Positions 36,797 through 47,852 of a stretch of DNA of 64,000 bases are shown one piece after another; the stretch's first letter is position 1, and each line of letters begins with the position of its first letter. Made by a program: the position numbers and the translations under genes. Source of the stretch: Galaxea fascicularis (Eukaryota > Cnidaria > Anthozoa > Scleractinia > Euphylliidae); contig OX419342.1 in NCBI GenBank assembly GCA_948470475.1, forward strand, positions 226,001 through 290,000. Direction: 5' to 3'. Below the pieces are notes generated by a model. It did no database searches and had not been told where the DNA came from. It saw only the letters and a list, made by a program, of their open reading frames with translations.

Positions 36797-39700
36797 CTAA
36801 AATAGTAGAATAAGAAAGCTTCCAAATAGCACTAGAATGCTTGGAAGCACAATCAAAGACGAAGATCTTCCAGGGGAGATCTTGCCACCATGCAATCCTT
36901 CATTGCTGCATCCCATCCAATAACTGGAAATATCCTTGGGATATCCTAGGGCAACTTTAGGTCTCCCACGTCTCCTTAACGCGTAATACTCCCGCCCTTG
37001 CATAAAGTACGTTTTGCCGTTGGTCCATTGCAAAGCAGCATCTAAGTCACTTGGCACATTAAGCCAAGCACTGCCGATCTTTTTGGGATATCCATAGTCT
37101 ATTCTTTGGTAGTACCAGTTGTATCGCCAGTATTCTTCACCCTTGAAAAAGTAAGTCCTACCATTTCCAGGCCATTCTAAAGCAGCATCTAAGTTTTCCA
37201 GCTTACCGAGTCCGTATTTGCTGAAAGGATCAGGTCCTATTAGACGCCGTTTGTTTTTAAAGACCCACACCCTGGGAAAAAAATGAAACAGAAAATGCTT
37301 AATTCGAAGGCATTAATACACTGTTAACATCGTAATTATAGTGTCGCTGTGAACTTCTTCATGACATGTCTTCTATTCAAGCACCTCTCAAAGTTCAGAC
37401 TTACTTGTCGCCCTTGAAAAAGAAAGTCAATTTATTCGATCGTCTTGTCATTGCCGCATCAATGTTATCTTCTAATCCTTCCCAGTGATCCTTAATCTTC
37501 ATAGCTTGCCCAGCGCCTTGATCACCGATTTCCCAAAAGTAAGCTCCACTAAAAGGCGAAGGTTTTGGAATCCCTTGTGGTTACCATGGCATCTATCTTC
37601 TCAAGTTGACAGACATCTGGTACCCCGTAGTCCACTGTGGGCTTCGTGTGGGGAGTAGGGGTAACTCGGTCAATGTGGGGTTTACCTTGCAAATGAAATT
37701 GATATTGGATAATTTATAGTACACTCAACAAAATTACTCAATTCTCATTGGTCGAGAACAGTACAATTAATCCCAAATAGCACTCTGCAGGAGTACCTAT
37801 TAAGTTTCCACGACAACGGCGCGTAAATATATTTTTGTTTTCTGTTACCCTCTCTCATCAATTTTCTAATGGTCCGTTCTTTATTAGTATAGGAAATCGC
37901 ACGACCGACTTGTACTCGAGGTCGTGCGATTTCCTATACTAATAAAGAACAGACCATTAGAAAATTGATGAGAGAGGGTAACAGAAAACAAAAAATATTT
38001 ATGCACAAAAAATATTGGTACAAAGAAGGAGACTAACAAAAAAAGGAGGGTTTATCTTTAAAAAAAAAAATCCGGTTCAAGAATGGGCGAAAAAGAAATC
38101 ATGCAAGCTGAGAATAACCTAACCCTCATCACTTATCTAATGGCACGTCCCTGAGGCGACGTTACGTACATTGAACAAAGTTTACTTAGTGGGTCACTAC
38201 TCGGAATATGCTCGAATATTTTTAGTGTTGAAGAAGCCCGAATGGGTGAAACGTTGTCCACTTGAATTTTAAAAAGACCTCTGCAAGAAAATTTCTTCCT
38301 CTGTTTACTCAACCTATGATTATTTTACATAGAAGCGTTCTGTATTCACTGGATCCTTTCCTCTAAGGCATCATCGTTGGCAAACCAACGTAGTTTACAC
38401 ACACACACACACTAACGGCATTAGCCACTCTATTACACGTATATATATATCGTAAGTGGGTCCCTTGAGCCAACAGCGTATCACCTCCAGGAGGATCGCA
38501 AATGGATTCACAGTCCAAGTTGAGGAGAAATTGTGAAAGAGAGTTAAGGGAAACCCAACACTGAACAAATTCTGGAGAAATTGAAAAACTGTAATTGCCC
38601 TGAGCGGGATTTGAACCCACGTCCCCTGATCGCTAGTTGGGTGTGATGACCACTAGACTATTAGGACAACCCCGCTGGCAACGAGGCTGATAAATCACTT
38701 AATGTGTGGCATTCTCCGTGGTACTCCCTAAGGGCCAGTTTTCCTGTGTGATAGCGCTGGATCAACAGTAGTGGTGTAGTGATCATCACACCCAACTAGC
38801 GATCAGGGGGACGTGGGTTCAAATCCCGCTCTGGGCAATTACAGTTTTTCAATTTCTCCAGCAGTTGTCCTGGGATCTAAGCTGGTGTGTTATCCCAGTA
38901 GCCAATGCAAGTACATTTAAAAAGGGGCGAAGATCATCAACGTCAAGAAGAAAAGCAAAAATTGATTGAATATTAATTCGTTCCAGGCACTCACCATAAA
39001 GCTGTTGGATGCCTTGCACGTCATCCCAGTGAAGAGTCAAGCCCTTTGTGTAGCCCAGATAAAAAGGAAACATTACGGACTCTACTTCATAGGAGTGATC
39101 TAGTCCCAGGCTATGGCCGAGCTCGTGAAGAGAAACCCAGAATAAATCCACTTTGGAATCACTGCCATTCACATCAAACTGTTCATCTTCATCAAAGTGC
39201 AAATCGCCAGCCAGTCCTAGGTAAAAATGTAACAAAAGGTGATTTAATTTATCATTATTCTTTGAAAAGGTAAGACTGATTTCTGTTGAGAAAAGATTGT
39301 CGTGAAGAGAATTACATCACATCCTTGTAACATGGGAGTTTTATTATTGTCATCCAGGATTACCTGGTCATTGATTTTAAAAATAGAAGCCGTAGTCGGC
39401 GGTAGATCTAGTTTGTCTTCGTTTCTACACTACCCATCAACCATGTGTAGCAGTAAGATATACAGCATGGCGCATGAACGTGACGAACAATACTAACAAT
39501 ATAAAAAGTCCCCTTTAAATTACCTGTATTATCAAGAGGAAAGAACGCATGCGCCAACTCTTTTCCAGGTCCGTCCGCTGGCCTGCTGTCACCATGGTAG
39601 CCAGTTACAAATTTGATCATGATGTCAGCTTCTTTGTTAGGATCAATGACGCGCTCGAACTTTATCTGACTTACGTTTGACCACTGGTCCAGAGCCTTCT

Positions 39701-41531
39701 TAATTGTGTTATCGACGTCTTTCTTGGGAATGTCGGGGGTGTAGTTAACGATTCTGTACGTCAAATGCTGGAGATAATGAAAACGCGTGCACTCAGTATA
39801 ATGTAATGTCAGCACTGACTCGATGTTTAATTTTCTTCCCAACCTGAAAAAATCTGTGTTTTGTTGTGTTACGATTTCCTTGGAAGTTGCAAATAAAAAC
39901 TAAAGGTGCCACGCTTCATTTCGAGTTTGTGGATGGCGGGGGCGGGGGTTGGGGGTGGGTGAGTGGGGTAGGCAAAGAAACACCCGGAATAACATTTTGC
40001 TTCACCTCTAGTAATAAATAAATAAATAAATAAATAAATACTTGATTGGCCACTCCCCTAGAGGGGCTTTTCAGGGACAATGAAACAAATAATACAAATG
40101 AACACAACAGAGTTAAGAATCCCAACCAGCTGACCGACCAGCTAGTAACCAGAGCGGGATTTGAACCCGGGCCAACGCATAGAAATCAAGCGCCCTAAAC
40201 CTCTTGGCCATCCTGCCTCCTTAGTTGCGTTCATCGTTCTTTTAACGTCAAAACATGTTGCTAATAAGAATAAAACTATATTGACCTCTCACCTTCTTAT
40301 GCCACACAGTCCCATGAGTTGCATACCGTCGCTTTCTCCTAGCATTGTCCGTTGGACCAAAATCAGGTACAGCACATCGTTTTTTATCCACAAGTGCTAC
40401 TGTCTCTGGATCTTGCAGACTCCCCGTTTCTTTCAATCGCGCCACGTGTTGGAGGTTCTTCACTGCAAAAGTTATGTCGTCAGTGCTTAAGAGGGTTCCT
40501 TCCCGTGGATCAGGTTGGGTAAGGTATCCATATCGTGTCATGTAGTCCTGAAAACACAAAATAAAGAATAAAACGTGGACATCTTTAAGCTGTTTAATAA
40601 GGAACCACACCATGGATAATAACGATAACGATAATGATGATGATGACGATGTACCACGGGGACTTTGAATTCTTCCCCTACGCCGACTGCATTTTCAACC
40701 GAGTACAAATCATAGGAAAACAACTACGGGCTGTATAACCGATTTCTGACCATTCTTCACGAACTGTACGCTGTGTATTCGTTGTGAATCAAGCGGCAGT
40801 TTGATTTAATAAGTTGCAATAACATGTGCTTGCAGCTAAATATTTATAATACAATTAAAATAACTGATAGCCTTCCTTTTGTAAACCTGCAAGTGCATGT
40901 GGTATTAGCCGGCTTGGATGCAAACACTTCAAGCCCAACCCCACCCCCACGAGAGACCTAAGGCACACATCGTGTAATATTAACACTGCTCGTATATCCC
41001 CACTGTAAGTGTATGGAAACCCCATAAATCATGTGACCGTGCTGGCATCTAGCGCCAGAGACCTAAAGAGACGGAAAGCACTTGCCTGGACAGCATTTTG
41101 GAAATCAGTTAGAGTGTCTATGGAAAAGCCCTCCATACCTATCCGTATATCGCAGATGAATACAAACAGATGGTGTAATTATCTTGGCTTGTTGCGCTCG
41201 CTAAAGAAAGGCTATGGATAATCCAAGTTTTAATTTTTTTGACAGACTAAATACAAACGTCCACAAAGGTAACCCTTCCGTTCTAAAGTTAAGCTTTTAA
41301 GCAAAACCCCGCTCGTAACCTCTACCTTCTCATAACAACAAGTGCCCCTGTCAGTGGCGCGATTTTCGAAAAATTGGTAATCATGAATGCCTTGTGACTC
41401 TCTCAATAGGAAAATAAGCATAGGTAACTTACCATTAGTTCCGCTTGTTTTCTTGGGCTCACAACTGCTCGACCGCGAACTATAGAACCAAGGGAACAAA
41501 GCACCCAGACAGCGAATACATACCGCCCCAT
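36797..41531 (-). CDS. Matrix metalloproteinase MMP-C with hemopexin frameshift
   Basis: Six exons: 41433-41531, 40293-40547, 39524-39767, 38995-39216, 37405-37685 and 36797-37271. A signal peptide (MGRYVFAVWVLCSLGSIVRG) precedes a propeptide with YGYL and the switch KKRCAVPDF (Cys about 91; Ala replaces Gly). A furin-type RRKRR follows. The catalytic domain is split by an intron between the structural-zinc block and HELGHSLGLDH (His 230, 234, 240). The hemopexin domain ends in WMGCSN and a hydrophobic tail (SSLIVLPSILVLFGSFLILLF) suggests GPI anchoring. In the 37405-37685 exon, a run of four T (plus 37551-37554) where three are needed shifts the frame and creates a stop near residue 317. Homology to MMP-B resumes immediately in the next frame. 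So the gene is either recently inactivated in its hemopexin part, polymorphic, or carries a sequence error. An uncorrected product would keep propeptide and catalytic domains only. Confidence 0.88.
37821..38004. mobile_element. Foldback element with ~85-bp inverted arms in an MMP-C intron
   Basis: Arms at about 37821-37906 and 37920-38004 are near-perfect inverted copies (for example ttattagtataggaaatcgc and its inverse), with a 13-base loop. No coding capacity. It lies in the intron between the catalytic and hemopexin exons. Confidence 0.8.
38573..38860. repeat. Inverted pair of tRNA-derived sequences
   Basis: The left copy (about 38573-38656, minus) and right copy (about 38771-38860, plus) are close inverted matches sharing cccaactagcgatcagg and a tRNA B-box-like GGGTTCAAATCCC. 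They share aattgaaaaactg at their outer edges. They are probably SINE heads inserted head to head, or an inverted duplication, inside the MMP-C intron. Not functional tRNAs as far as can be seen. Confidence 0.7.
40014..40217 (-). mobile_element. tRNA-derived SINE, copy 2, with (TATT)n tail
   Basis: Same family as 25403-25603: on the minus strand the A box (ATGGCCAAGAGGTTTAGGG) and B box (GGGTTCAAATCCC) are followed by TTGGGATTCTT and GCCCCTCTAGGGGAGTGG. A (TATT)n run at 40014-40040 ends it. It is inserted in the MMP-C intron between the propeptide and catalytic exons. Confidence 0.8.
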
Positions 41532-41624
41532 TGCAAATCTTCTTCCGCGAAACAAATAAACTGTTGAATGAAGTTAAGCTTTCGTCTTGGACACGGTGCT
41601 GGATGTTCAGCCCAGCAGAAGTGT

Positions 41625-41631
41625 TTTTATA
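41625..41631 (-). promoter_or_regulatory. TATA box of MMP-C
   Basis: TATAAAA on the minus strand, about 94 bases before the ATG at 41531, predicting a start of transcription near 41600. MMP-B has a similarly placed TATA box. Confidence 0.65.
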
Positions 41632-41674
41632 TGCTACAGCAGTCACCCACGCGCTTTAGTTGTCATCTATGTAA

Positions 41675-41682
41675 TGACGTCA
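41675..41682. promoter_or_regulatory. CRE/AP-1-type palindrome TGACGTCA upstream of MMP-C
   Basis: A perfect TGACGTCA 43 bases upstream of the TATA box, near -75 to -80 from the predicted start. It matches the arrangement at MMP-B and is a candidate site for CREB/ATF or Jun/Fos-type factors. Confidence 0.5.
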
Positions 41683-41699
41683 TGTTTAGGCGTTTGTGT

Positions 41700-43129
41700 C
41701 CCATGAGCGGAAAGGCGGAAAAGTGAGGTCAAACGGGATGGAATAACCGTGAAAATTTGACAATATTAATTATTCGAACATGCTTTTACCTATGCTTTTA
41801 CCGACACGAGCATCTAAAAACGAGTTCGTTTCGTCGTGCAAGCGCTCGTACTTTCATTCGATCTCTTTCTTTGAGACTTCTTTTTCAGCTGAAAGGGAAG
41901 CTGACGACTCAGGATATCCGCGGCTGATTGGTTAGCGTAAAAAAAGAGCAATTAGTGTGAATTTAAAGGGTTGCCATATTAGGAAAACGATTTGGAACGT
42001 TGGCATCACTAAAGTTTGACACACGATGTTTGTGCGCGCTTTGTCTGACGACGTCGAGTATTATAATTTGGAAAATGATAATGCAAACAAGAAGAAAGTT
42101 GACAAGCTGAATGGTTAGTATAATTATTTACTGTACCTAGTCAAGCGTGCACACTTTTCATGTTGGCAGTATGCTTGAACGACTGAGCTTCATTCATTTT
42201 CTTAAACAACATTACGCTTGACATGTTGTGAAAGTGAGAGTGTGTACAAGGGCACTAAAATAATTCATTTCTAACAACACAGGAACTCTGGAGTAACCCC
42301 GTATTAAGCGCCTTCCGGTATATTTCCCCTCCTACACTTCCGTTTTCCAAATAACAGCGCCCAGTGACTCCACTCTTCTGCCACTCAACAAACAGATATA
42401 CGACTTTGGAAAATTGTAATTTCAAAGAGTTACCCTTTCTAGTTACGTAGAAGGCGAAATTTGGGATTTAGAACAAAGGAAGATTCAACCAATAAATGTT
42501 TGACAGATGGCGTTTTGCAGCCGACTGCGGGGAGTTGAACCATTGATCACGGAAACAATAACAACTGTCCCACTAACTTGACTTAAATAATCACCAGGAC
42601 AAACTGAGGGTAAACTGAATATCATTTTATAGCCTATTTGAATAACAAATGATTCCTTAACTCTATCATACTTTAAACAAAACTCTCGCTGGTTAATAAA
42701 GGAATCACAAACGCGTGCAACTAGACGAAAGCTCCCAGACGCATAGGCTCGATTACCAGCCGCTGTCCGGGAAAGGAGCCCGCGCTCCTCCCCTCGGGGA
42801 GGGTAGACCAGACACGAGAGAGCGGCGGAAATCGAGCCTACCAGACGCAATGACCTATATTTGCAGAGCAGCGGTGGTGATCGAACAAAGATTAGCAAAG
42901 AACAACTGTACCAGAGCCGTTTCCAGCCGAGTTCAAAGACGGAAACAATTGTTACGTTCAAGAGAGTTAAAAGAACAGAAATTTAATGCCATTCCGGAGC
43001 TGTGGTAAGTAAAATGAACAGCGATAATAGGAATAAATTTCGCTCAACCACGGTTCCCCTAATTCACATGGGCATGATACAGGTTTAATTAATATAATTC
43101 TATATTAGACACAACTGCCTGTAAGCTTT
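41700..43129. other. Interval between MMP-C and MMP-D; no gene called
   Basis: Apart from the inverted repeat at 42744-42840 nothing is recognised. A short plus-strand frame beginning with ATG at 42026 and ending at a GT at 42114 could be a first exon, but it matches no family I know and no partner exon was found. Confidence 0.35.
42744..42840. repeat. Short MITE-like inverted repeat
   Basis: taggctcgattaccagccgc at the left edge pairs with gcggcggaaatcgagccta at the right edge. A GC-rich middle contains cccctcgggga. It may be a small foldback transposon. Confidence 0.6.
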
Positions 43130-46100
43130 TTAGGTTGCACATTTCATCCATATTTGGGTGATGTCACGTGGGTAACCAGGAGCCATGCTGATAGGATAGC
43201 TGTCATTATACACTTTCCAGTAATTGAAGCCTTTGAAGAAGTAGGTTCGCTTGTTTCTACTCCAAGACATCACAGAGTCAATCGAATGGTCAAGTGCTTA
43301 AACGGAAATAAAAAAGAAAAATCATTGTGTGGCATGAACGTTTCTAGTTTGGCAGAATTATGACAATACTCCGAAAACCGCAGATGGACTTCACATTCAC
43401 GGTCTTACCAAGTGTACGACGAAGTGTGTTCTTAAAATTTTATTTAAGTTTTGGTAAATATCAACCTCCTTCTCAGCACTTTTCCCTCCCTTGGGGGCGC
43501 GCTGGGAACGAAGTTGAGCAAATATCTTGCAGCCTGAACGTGCTCATGAAGCAAGTTCCTGGAGAATCGAAGTGTGTATACAATGAAAAATCATACCATT
43601 TTTGTTCTTGCGAGAAAAAATTGGATGAATTACTGAAGTAAAAGGAACCTCTACTTGCTTCATTAAGTTTAGGTTACATGGTGTTGTGGTACCAAGAAGA
43701 TGAGAAGGAACATCTGTGGGGGTGGTGGGTGGGGGAGTGTTCAGGCGATATTGTGAGAAAAAAGTATGGTGAATTGACATGGCGGATACAATAATGGATT
43801 AGGATAAGACTGAATAAAGTATAAGTTAAAAGAATGGAATTTCAAAGGAACATTGAAGCAAACTTACCCCTTATTCAACTAGGCCTAATAGGGTAATAAG
43901 TATTTACAGAATTTTTGAACTAGCTAATAATTTTCCTCTTTGAAGTAATACGTCTTATTCTTCCGCTTACCGTTACGCCCTCCCCCTTTTATAGCAACTT
44001 CTTAAGTGATCACGTGTTCTGTAGGTAACGGGTGTCTATTCGTACTCTTTCAACTTACCCCAAATAGAAATAGGCCTCGGGTAATTATCATCTACAGTAC
44101 GTTTGATCTCGTTATAACGCCAATAATTAAACCCCTTGAAGAAATACGCCTTATTATTGCCCGGCCAAATAAACGCTGCATCAGGATTCTGCAATTCGGA
44201 TGGTAGACCGTATTTGGTAATGTCTCTGGGACCTTCTTCAAGTCTGTAGCCAGAATACTTCCAGTACCTGTGATAACGTAAAGGAACGGGTAACCTACTG
44301 TCACCAAATATTGGCAAACAAATAATCCTACGTGATCCTTCAAACGTGTAAGGTAACGCGATGGAAAGGGTACTGTAGCAGCTCTCGTAAGCTCTAAATT
44401 TCATAGGCAGGCATAGTGTAGCACCTCTATTGTTTTAGGGATAGGGTCCATTGTTTGTGTTGTTTGTTCTTTTGTTCACCTGAAGGGTTGCAAGGCAATC
44501 TCGTGAGACCTTACGAGAGCTGCTACATGCCCCGATGGAAACAACAGACTATGTTACAGTTTTAAGTTGAAATCAGGCCACTTGATCGGAGATTATCTGT
44601 TTTTTTTTAAAGGGTGTTAAACTAACAAGACATTAGGAAGGGACGAAAGAAAGCACATTAGTGGCCGATTGGCCTTTCCTGCAGGAACAGTCAGCAACAC
44701 AAAGTAGAGTTCACAATAGATTGTTTTGCTCACAGTAAACAGAGTCAATGAATAGTCTTAATGAATGGAATTTTTAGCTTAACTGATGATTTCTCGCGTG
44801 TTAAGCAAAGTTTACGTTACATTCTTCACACACTCCAGTACTTTACAATATATTGTGAACTCGAATTGGAACTTTAATAGGATATCGCCCTCTCAGAAAT
44901 GCCCTGATCTCCGGCTGAAGTGTTATTGCTTCACTGTCAGAAAAAACGGATGGTTATGTACTTTATCGTGTTTCATAAAGGTCATGATGACCACACGTCT
45001 GGTTGACAGGAAAACGTCGTAAGGAATTAATGGTTGAAATAAATCATTTAAGATAAAGTTGTTGTCACCACATACTCGCTTCCTTTAAAAAACACGGTTC
45101 GTCCGTCCCAGTTGGTGTACGCGCTGCTAATTGGTGTCTTGAGTTCCTTCCATCTTGATGTTATTTTTATCGGGCCACTTTCCAAGCCAAGTCTCACTCC
45201 CAACACCCAGAAGTAATGCCCGCTAAAGACGTAAGTCTTTCTGTCAGTTCCCATCAAGAACGCGTCAAACTTCTCCACCTTGCAGACGTCCAAAACCGGA
45301 AGACGAGTTGTTGGTGCCTCTGTTGTGATTTTCTTGGTTGAAGATGCTTTTGTGGTTGTTGTTTTTGTGGTGGTAGCTTTGGTTGTAGATGCTTTTGCGG
45401 TTGTTGCTTTTGTGGTGATGGCTGTGGTTCTCGTTGTCGTTGCCGGAGTTGGGGTCGGTTTTCCTGACAAAAAAAGAAGGAAAAATTAAAAGAAAAAAAG
45501 CGACGTCAATAACCATTTTAAGGTTTAGGTTTAGGTTGAATGGTTTACAGGAATGATCGCGTTCTCTGATGTCGTGCGCACGAGTTTGCGATTACGTTCA
45601 AGAGCTGAGACGAGATAAAAATAACATAACACATTTTCAGTCGTGTTTCCCACCCAAAGAAGCTTTCAGTTTCATGTTTGATGCCTTCCCCTTGCAATAT
45701 TTAATACCAGTTACCACAAGTATTAAGTCACGACAAGATTTTTAGTTCAATCGAGATTTCAATTTCTTCGTTTTTTCACCTTACAATCTTTTAGTCCAAC
45801 CGCAAGTCCTTCGATCGAAGGAGACTCTGCTCGCAGGGTACAAGTTAAGGTCCTTAACAACCTCGTAAACGTACCATAGAGAGCCTGTATTCCTTTAATA
45901 TCATCATAAGTAAGCTCGATATTCTCAAAATACCCTTTGTACCACGGGTACATAATCGATTCGCGCACGTTAGAATGTTCCAGACCCATACTGTGTCCAA
46001 ACTCGTGAACCGCCACCCAGTCTAAGTTGATACCGTCTGGTGTTCCTGTGGTAAAGTACTCGTCATCGTCAAAGTGGGCGTCACCCGATAACCCTAAAAC

Positions 46101-46180
46101 GAGGAACAACTCTATTTTAATAATGATAGCAAAAAATGATAAAGATGCTGCTGGCAATGACGGTAACGATGACGACGACT

Positions 46181-46212
<32 letters not shown>

Positions 46213-46969
46213 AACGATGATGACCGAATGGATTGAAACACAGGATACAAATAACGTAAAAAATGTCACTGGCACAAAAATTAATGCTCAAAGATGCATA
46301 GTTTCCAGAGTCCAATCGGTGCGTGGTGCGATAACTGGATGTTAAATTTTAAACTGCGGCAGCAGATTGGGATATAATAAAGTTAACTCAAGCTCTGTCT
46401 GTGTGATACACACCTCTGTTGTTGTGCGGATAAAACGCATGCGCAAGTGTTCCTCTTGTGCCATCAAAGGGATAGGGATCTCCGTGATATCTTCTTACGA
46501 AAGAAATCAATATATCAACATCATCATCAGGAATTGAGAGGTCTGCTTCTCGTATGGTCAACGTGCTGGCTTCCGCCCATTTATTGATCATTTTTCTTAG
46601 AATATCTCGCTGAACATCCACTGGAAGATCGGGTGTACTGGACAGAAATCGATAGGTCAAGTCCTGCGAGATCGGGAAAATTATTAGCTTGTTACTAAGT
46701 TACTAAGAATCGGCTTGTTTTAAATCTAAGCTCTGGGTTAGTGGCACAAGGGTGAGTGTATTTTGTTTTGGCAAAAAAACTAACCACTTAACTTTAATCT
46801 TTAATCTTAAGTTTGACAAAGCTCGTTTTTGAAAGTATTACAACAAAGACTGCCGAAGCCAGAGGCTTATATGGCATGGTCAAGGTCAAGATGGAGCCAC
46901 GTCATAGCCAAAATGTTCCATTAGTGTTACAGTAATACAGTCAATATATGAAATTACAAAGATAAATCC

Positions 46970-47018
<49 letters not shown>

Positions 47019-47798
47019 CGATATTTACATAAATTACAGAGCCAAAAAGTGCTATTCAGTATTAAATAATAATACAATCTTTCTATTAAATTATCAAAAA
47101 GAAATCTAAATTTAAATGATCATTTTATGTTTATAAGAAATAATCTCTCAGTTTGTACTTAGAAAGAGCGAGTGAATTACGTAACAAGAGAGGAATATTG
47201 TTCCAGATTTGAGGACCCTGTACTCGAGGAGAAAAGGAACATTTGTGGGCATATTGGTGTAGGCTGTCTTTTTGCCTTGTAAGGTATTGATAACAATCAG
47301 TATTGAGGTTGAAAAGAGCTGAAAGAGGAATGGGCAAGAGCTTTTGCAGCATGAGACTTGATACTTGAATCTATTAAATATGTTGACGATCTTTAGTGAG
47401 TCGAACAGTGGATGAGTGTGCGCACGCGGTTTAGAACGTGTAATGATTCTTAAAGCTTTTCTTTTGAGGCGGAAAAGGGGTTGTAGAAGAGATGATTATG
47501 TAGAAGCCCCGATGCAGTAGAACAGTATTGTAGGTATGGGAGAACTAAAAAGTTGTCCTGATGTGAGGAGAGTGTTAGTAAGAAAGAACTGACATGCTTT
47601 GGTAATGATCCCAATGGACTTAACTACTTTGGATGAAATTGCTTTTTTATGAGGTTGCCATGAGAGATGTTCGAGTATGATAAAACCAAACTTTGTCAAG
47701 CACTCTGGAACTCTGGAAAGCAAACAAAGAATCTATCAAACAAACAACCTATCAATCAATTAGCCAACCAATTACACAACCAATCGATCGATCGACCG

Positions 47799-47852
<54 letters not shown>

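Noticed and set aside
42026..42113. Possible first exon on the plus strand (ATG to GTTAGT)
   Set aside because: Only about 29 codons, unknown sequence, no second exon found; too weak to call.
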